A stretch of 64,000 nt of DNA from Muribaculaceae bacterium (GTDB lineage: Bacteria; Bacteroidota; Bacteroidia; Bacteroidales; Muribaculaceae), in the NCBI GenBank assembly GCA_017548365.1, contig JAFZAC010000044.1:1-64000 (forward strand), given 5' to 3'. This document shows positions 61,872 through 64,000 of this stretch, piece by piece. Each line of letters begins with the position of its first letter. Position 1 is the first letter of the stretch. The notes under the pieces are model-generated. The model made no database searches, was not told the DNA's origin, and saw nothing but the letters and a program-made list of their open reading frames with translations. A program made the position numbers and the translations under genes.

Positions 61872-63308
61872 CTAATCTATCGTTTGCTTACTATAAGTGA
61901 GCCTAACAATTGCTTTGTTAAGGTTGAGCTTAGCTATCGAGGGTTTTGAAATTCCCGGTGCTATCTTAGTCACCACTTCAGTGGAACTTGAAGATGAGTA
62001 GTAATAGTAGGTATAGGAAGTAGCAGCATTAGAGTACATCGTCACATCAATTGGCATAATGATGAATTTAATGTCCTCCTCGGCAGCCACCCCACCCTTG
62101 TTGTTGATGATGTCGAGCACATAATCCCTCAATCCAGTGAAGACATAACTATCGCTGAGCTCATCATATTGAGCATAGAATGCATCACGGTTGTTGGTCA
62201 ACGAGTCTTTCTCGAAGAACTCGTCACGATAGCTTTCCTTGACCATGAGCAGATATTCAGGCGGCGCTATGTCATACTTGTTGGTCACCTTGCTCACAGG
62301 GATTTGCAGTGTCAATGAATTGATTACTCCAAGTGAGTTTCTAGTGTCGTTTCTAAACTTGTCGATAATTTCCTGAATGGGGAACGAAGCCTGCACCTCA
62401 TATCCTGCAGGTCCCATCACAATTGCATCTCCGTTATTAATCATCTCCAAAACCGATGGATCGGGGTCAAGAGCGATATTGTTGTTGTAAATGACCTCGG
62501 GAGTCACAGCCATATAGCTCTGCTTTTGGGCAGGATAGATAGTGTCGGTGGTCTCATCAAGCTTCTCATACTTGCGGTAGTAAGTAACAAATTCTATGTC
62601 ATAGAAATTCATCACATTTCCCTGTCCATAACTATTAGTGATATAGATGCCGGGGAAGAAGTTGGCAAACTCCTTAGGTGTAGAGAAAGTTGCGGGATTA
62701 GCCTTGTACTGGTTGAAGAAGCCACGTGCATACTCAACTGGGATAGGAACATTTATCTCATAGTAAAAGCTTGTCTCACTTTGTGTTGATAAGGTCTGCT
62801 TGTGAGTCTGACTGGCAGAATAAGACACCGAGCCCATCAAGTCACCCACGCTGTAATAGGATGCAGGGTTAAAATCGGAGTAGATGGGATTAGGCAGCTG
62901 GTTGTTGAGCTTGTAAACATCAAGCCTCATGGGAGCGATAGAATCGCCTGTGAAGTCACCCTCGGCCACCCTCATGGTGATGAAACAAGAGTCAATCCAC
63001 TGGTCACCTCCATGCACTCCCACAGTATCGATTCTCGTAGAAGGCATAAACTGTGCCACCACATCGCTTGTGAGGTGTCCATAGCCTGGCGCACTGATAT
63101 CGCCCAGCAGTTGAATACTGCTTCTCGAACGCAGATGATTATTTCTCACTGTCTTGCCTGTTATGACAAATGAGGAGTCATCGATCACTGTCGATTTTAT
63201 GTCGGAAATAGAGGTGCCAATAGTATCATCGGTACAAGAGTTAAAACTCACTGCAACAGCAATGACAGCCATCAACGCCAATAAAAATTTTCTCATATTC
63301 AAATTCAT
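61872..63308 (-). CDS. DUF4270 lipoprotein
   Basis: A 478-residue lipoprotein: the signal LALMAVIAVAVSFNSC places the lipidated Cys near residue 25. HLTSDVVAQFMPSTRIDTVG and RLDVYKLNNQLPNPIYSDFN are typical DUF4270 blocks of Bacteroidetes envelope proteins. Function unknown, possibly outer-membrane associated. It lies between tRNA-Thr and the glycogen synthase gene, a common Bacteroidales neighbourhood. Confidence 0.8.
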   Translation of the reverse strand: MNLNMRKFLLALMAVIAVAVSFNSCTDDTIGTSISDIKSTVIDDSSFVITGKTVRNNHLRSRSSIQLLGDISAPGYGHLTSDVVAQFMPSTRIDTVGVHGGDQWIDSCFITMRVAEGDFTGDSIAPMRLDVYKLNNQLPNPIYSDFNPASYYSVGDLMGSVSYSASQTHKQTLSTQSETSFYYEINVPIPVEYARGFFNQYKANPATFSTPKEFANFFPGIYITNSYGQGNVMNFYDIEFVTYYRKYEKLDETTDTIYPAQKQSYMAVTPEVIYNNNIALDPDPSVLEMINNGDAIVMGPAGYEVQASFPIQEIIDKFRNDTRNSLGVINSLTLQIPVSKVTNKYDIAPPEYLLMVKESYRDEFFEKDSLTNNRDAFYAQYDELSDSYVFTGLRDYVLDIINNKGGVAAEEDIKFIIMPIDVTMYSNAATSYTYYYYSSSSSTEVVTKIAPGISKPSIAKLNLNKAIVRLTYSKQTID

Positions 63309-63341
63309 TAAAAATTACACTTCCTCGCGCCGTCTCGCGTT

Positions 63342-64000
63342 TCAAAGGCTGTGGTAGAAGTCCATGCATCGATTCACCATCTCAACGTTGTCGCCTTCTT
63401 GATAGGCAAGGAATGGCAATTTAGACTCTTCAACAAGCTTGAGCACCTCAGGGTCGATATTGGGGCTGCACTGCATTACAGCATCGCAGTTGCCGATTGC
63501 CAGCTTCATCAGGTCGATGTAGGAAGCTTGCTTGTCAAAGATGGGAGCCAAATCCTCGTCGGTGAAGCCATCACACTTGAGTTTCTCGGCCATTTTCTCG
63601 TCGAGCGGAGCAACCATTTTCTCGTCGAAGAGCGACATCACCACCTTAGTGTCGCGATAGGAAGGATCGTCACTGTAAAATTTCTTGATATACAATGGAG
63701 CAAGTGCGGTAACCCATCCCGAGCACTGGATAACGCTGGGAATCCAACGGAGTTTCTTCACCGTCTCGAGCACGCCACGCACATAGAAGATAGAACGCTC
63801 GTCGTTGTCCTCAGGATGCGAGTCAATTTCAAGCTCCTTGGTGATATTGGGGTTGAAATAGTCCTCGTTATAGATGAAATAGACCTGCAATCTGGCGGGC
63901 TGCAGTGTGGCAACCTTGATTACAAGAGGATGGTCGGTGTCATCGATAATGAGGTTCATACCCGAAAGCCTAATGACCTCATGCAACTGATTGCGTCGCT
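63342..64000 (-). CDS. glycogen/starch synthase (Bacteroidetes type), 5' end outside window
   Basis: The frame is open to the right edge (RRNQLHEVIRLSGMNLIIDD), so the N-terminus is missing. The rest matches the short Bacteroidetes glycogen synthase: VYFIYNEDYFNPN, IPSVIQCSGWVTALAPLYIK and the end MDFYHSL. It transfers glucose from an NDP-glucose to growing glycogen. Only about 219 codons are visible of an expected 270 or so. Confidence 0.8.
   Translation of the reverse strand, partial: RRNQLHEVIRLSGMNLIIDDTDHPLVIKVATLQPARLQVYFIYNEDYFNPNITKELEIDSHPEDNDERSIFYVRGVLETVKKLRWIPSVIQCSGWVTALAPLYIKKFYSDDPSYRDTKVVMSLFDEKMVAPLDEKMAEKLKCDGFTDEDLAPIFDKQASYIDLMKLAIGNCDAVMQCSPNIDPEVLKLVEESKLPFLAYQEGDNVEMVNRCMDFYHSL

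Noticed and set aside
1..64000. Insertion sequences or transposase genes
   Set aside because: No transposase or integrase-like frame was found on either strand.

Overview
The window looks like the chromosome of an anaerobic Bacteroidales bacterium, probably Muribaculaceae or Prevotellaceae. The signs are type IX secretion (T9SS)-style C-termini, a gingipain-family protease, DUF4270 beside a Bacteroidetes-type glycogen/starch synthase, a ferredoxin-dependent 2-oxoacid oxidoreductase, and promoters of the TTTG / TAnnTTTG type. All family assignments come from reading the sequence; no database search was run.

Layout. (1) 1-5.4 kb, minus strand: phage genes (portal-like protein cut by the window edge, a virion protein, small genes separated by hairpins) with an AT-rich PD-(D/E)XK nuclease gene inserted just before the portal. 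(2) 6.1-18.1 kb: a strongly AT-rich defence-like island. It holds a four-gene operon (double-GHKL histidine-kinase-like ATPase, receiver protein, HNH nuclease, adenine-N6 DNA methyltransferase), an Mrr-nuclease/STAND ATPase, and two diverged copies of a two-gene module (soluble PLD-like protein plus multi-pass membrane protein). (3) 18.8-28.7 kb: surface functions, with two acyltransferase-3 proteins, a secreted repeat-family protein, a C25 protease, an S74/T9SS protein, a DUF3244 protein and a divergent TPR-membrane regulator. (4) 28.8-43.7 kb: phage packaging, capsid and early genes, mostly minus strand (ASCH-like protein, terminase, PLD nuclease, phosphoribosyltransferase, capsid, ClpP-like protease, ArdA, replication genes), ending in a divergent XRE repressor. 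(5) 43.75 kb: the 3' half of a tRNA-Val(UAC) gene with its terminator, the expected right attachment site. (6) 43.9-64 kb: host chromosome (Nudix, FNT transporter, Vor/Kor complex, second secreted-protein/TPR pair, GntP, kdsA, rsmE, NupG-type MFS, mnmA, DoxX, tRNA-Thr, DUF4270, glycogen synthase).

How it fits together. Phage genes lie on both sides of a 24 kb non-phage block and one attachment-site remnant lies at 43.75 kb, so the simplest reading is one large integrated element carrying defence and surface cargo between its terminase and portal modules. Its other end, integrase and intact tRNA-Val would lie left of the window. A rearranged or split prophage is the main alternative. The strongest candidates for something undescribed are the kinase-receiver-HNH-methyltransferase operon, the duplicated PLD-like/membrane pair, and a 217-nt imperfect hairpin immediately upstream of ardA.
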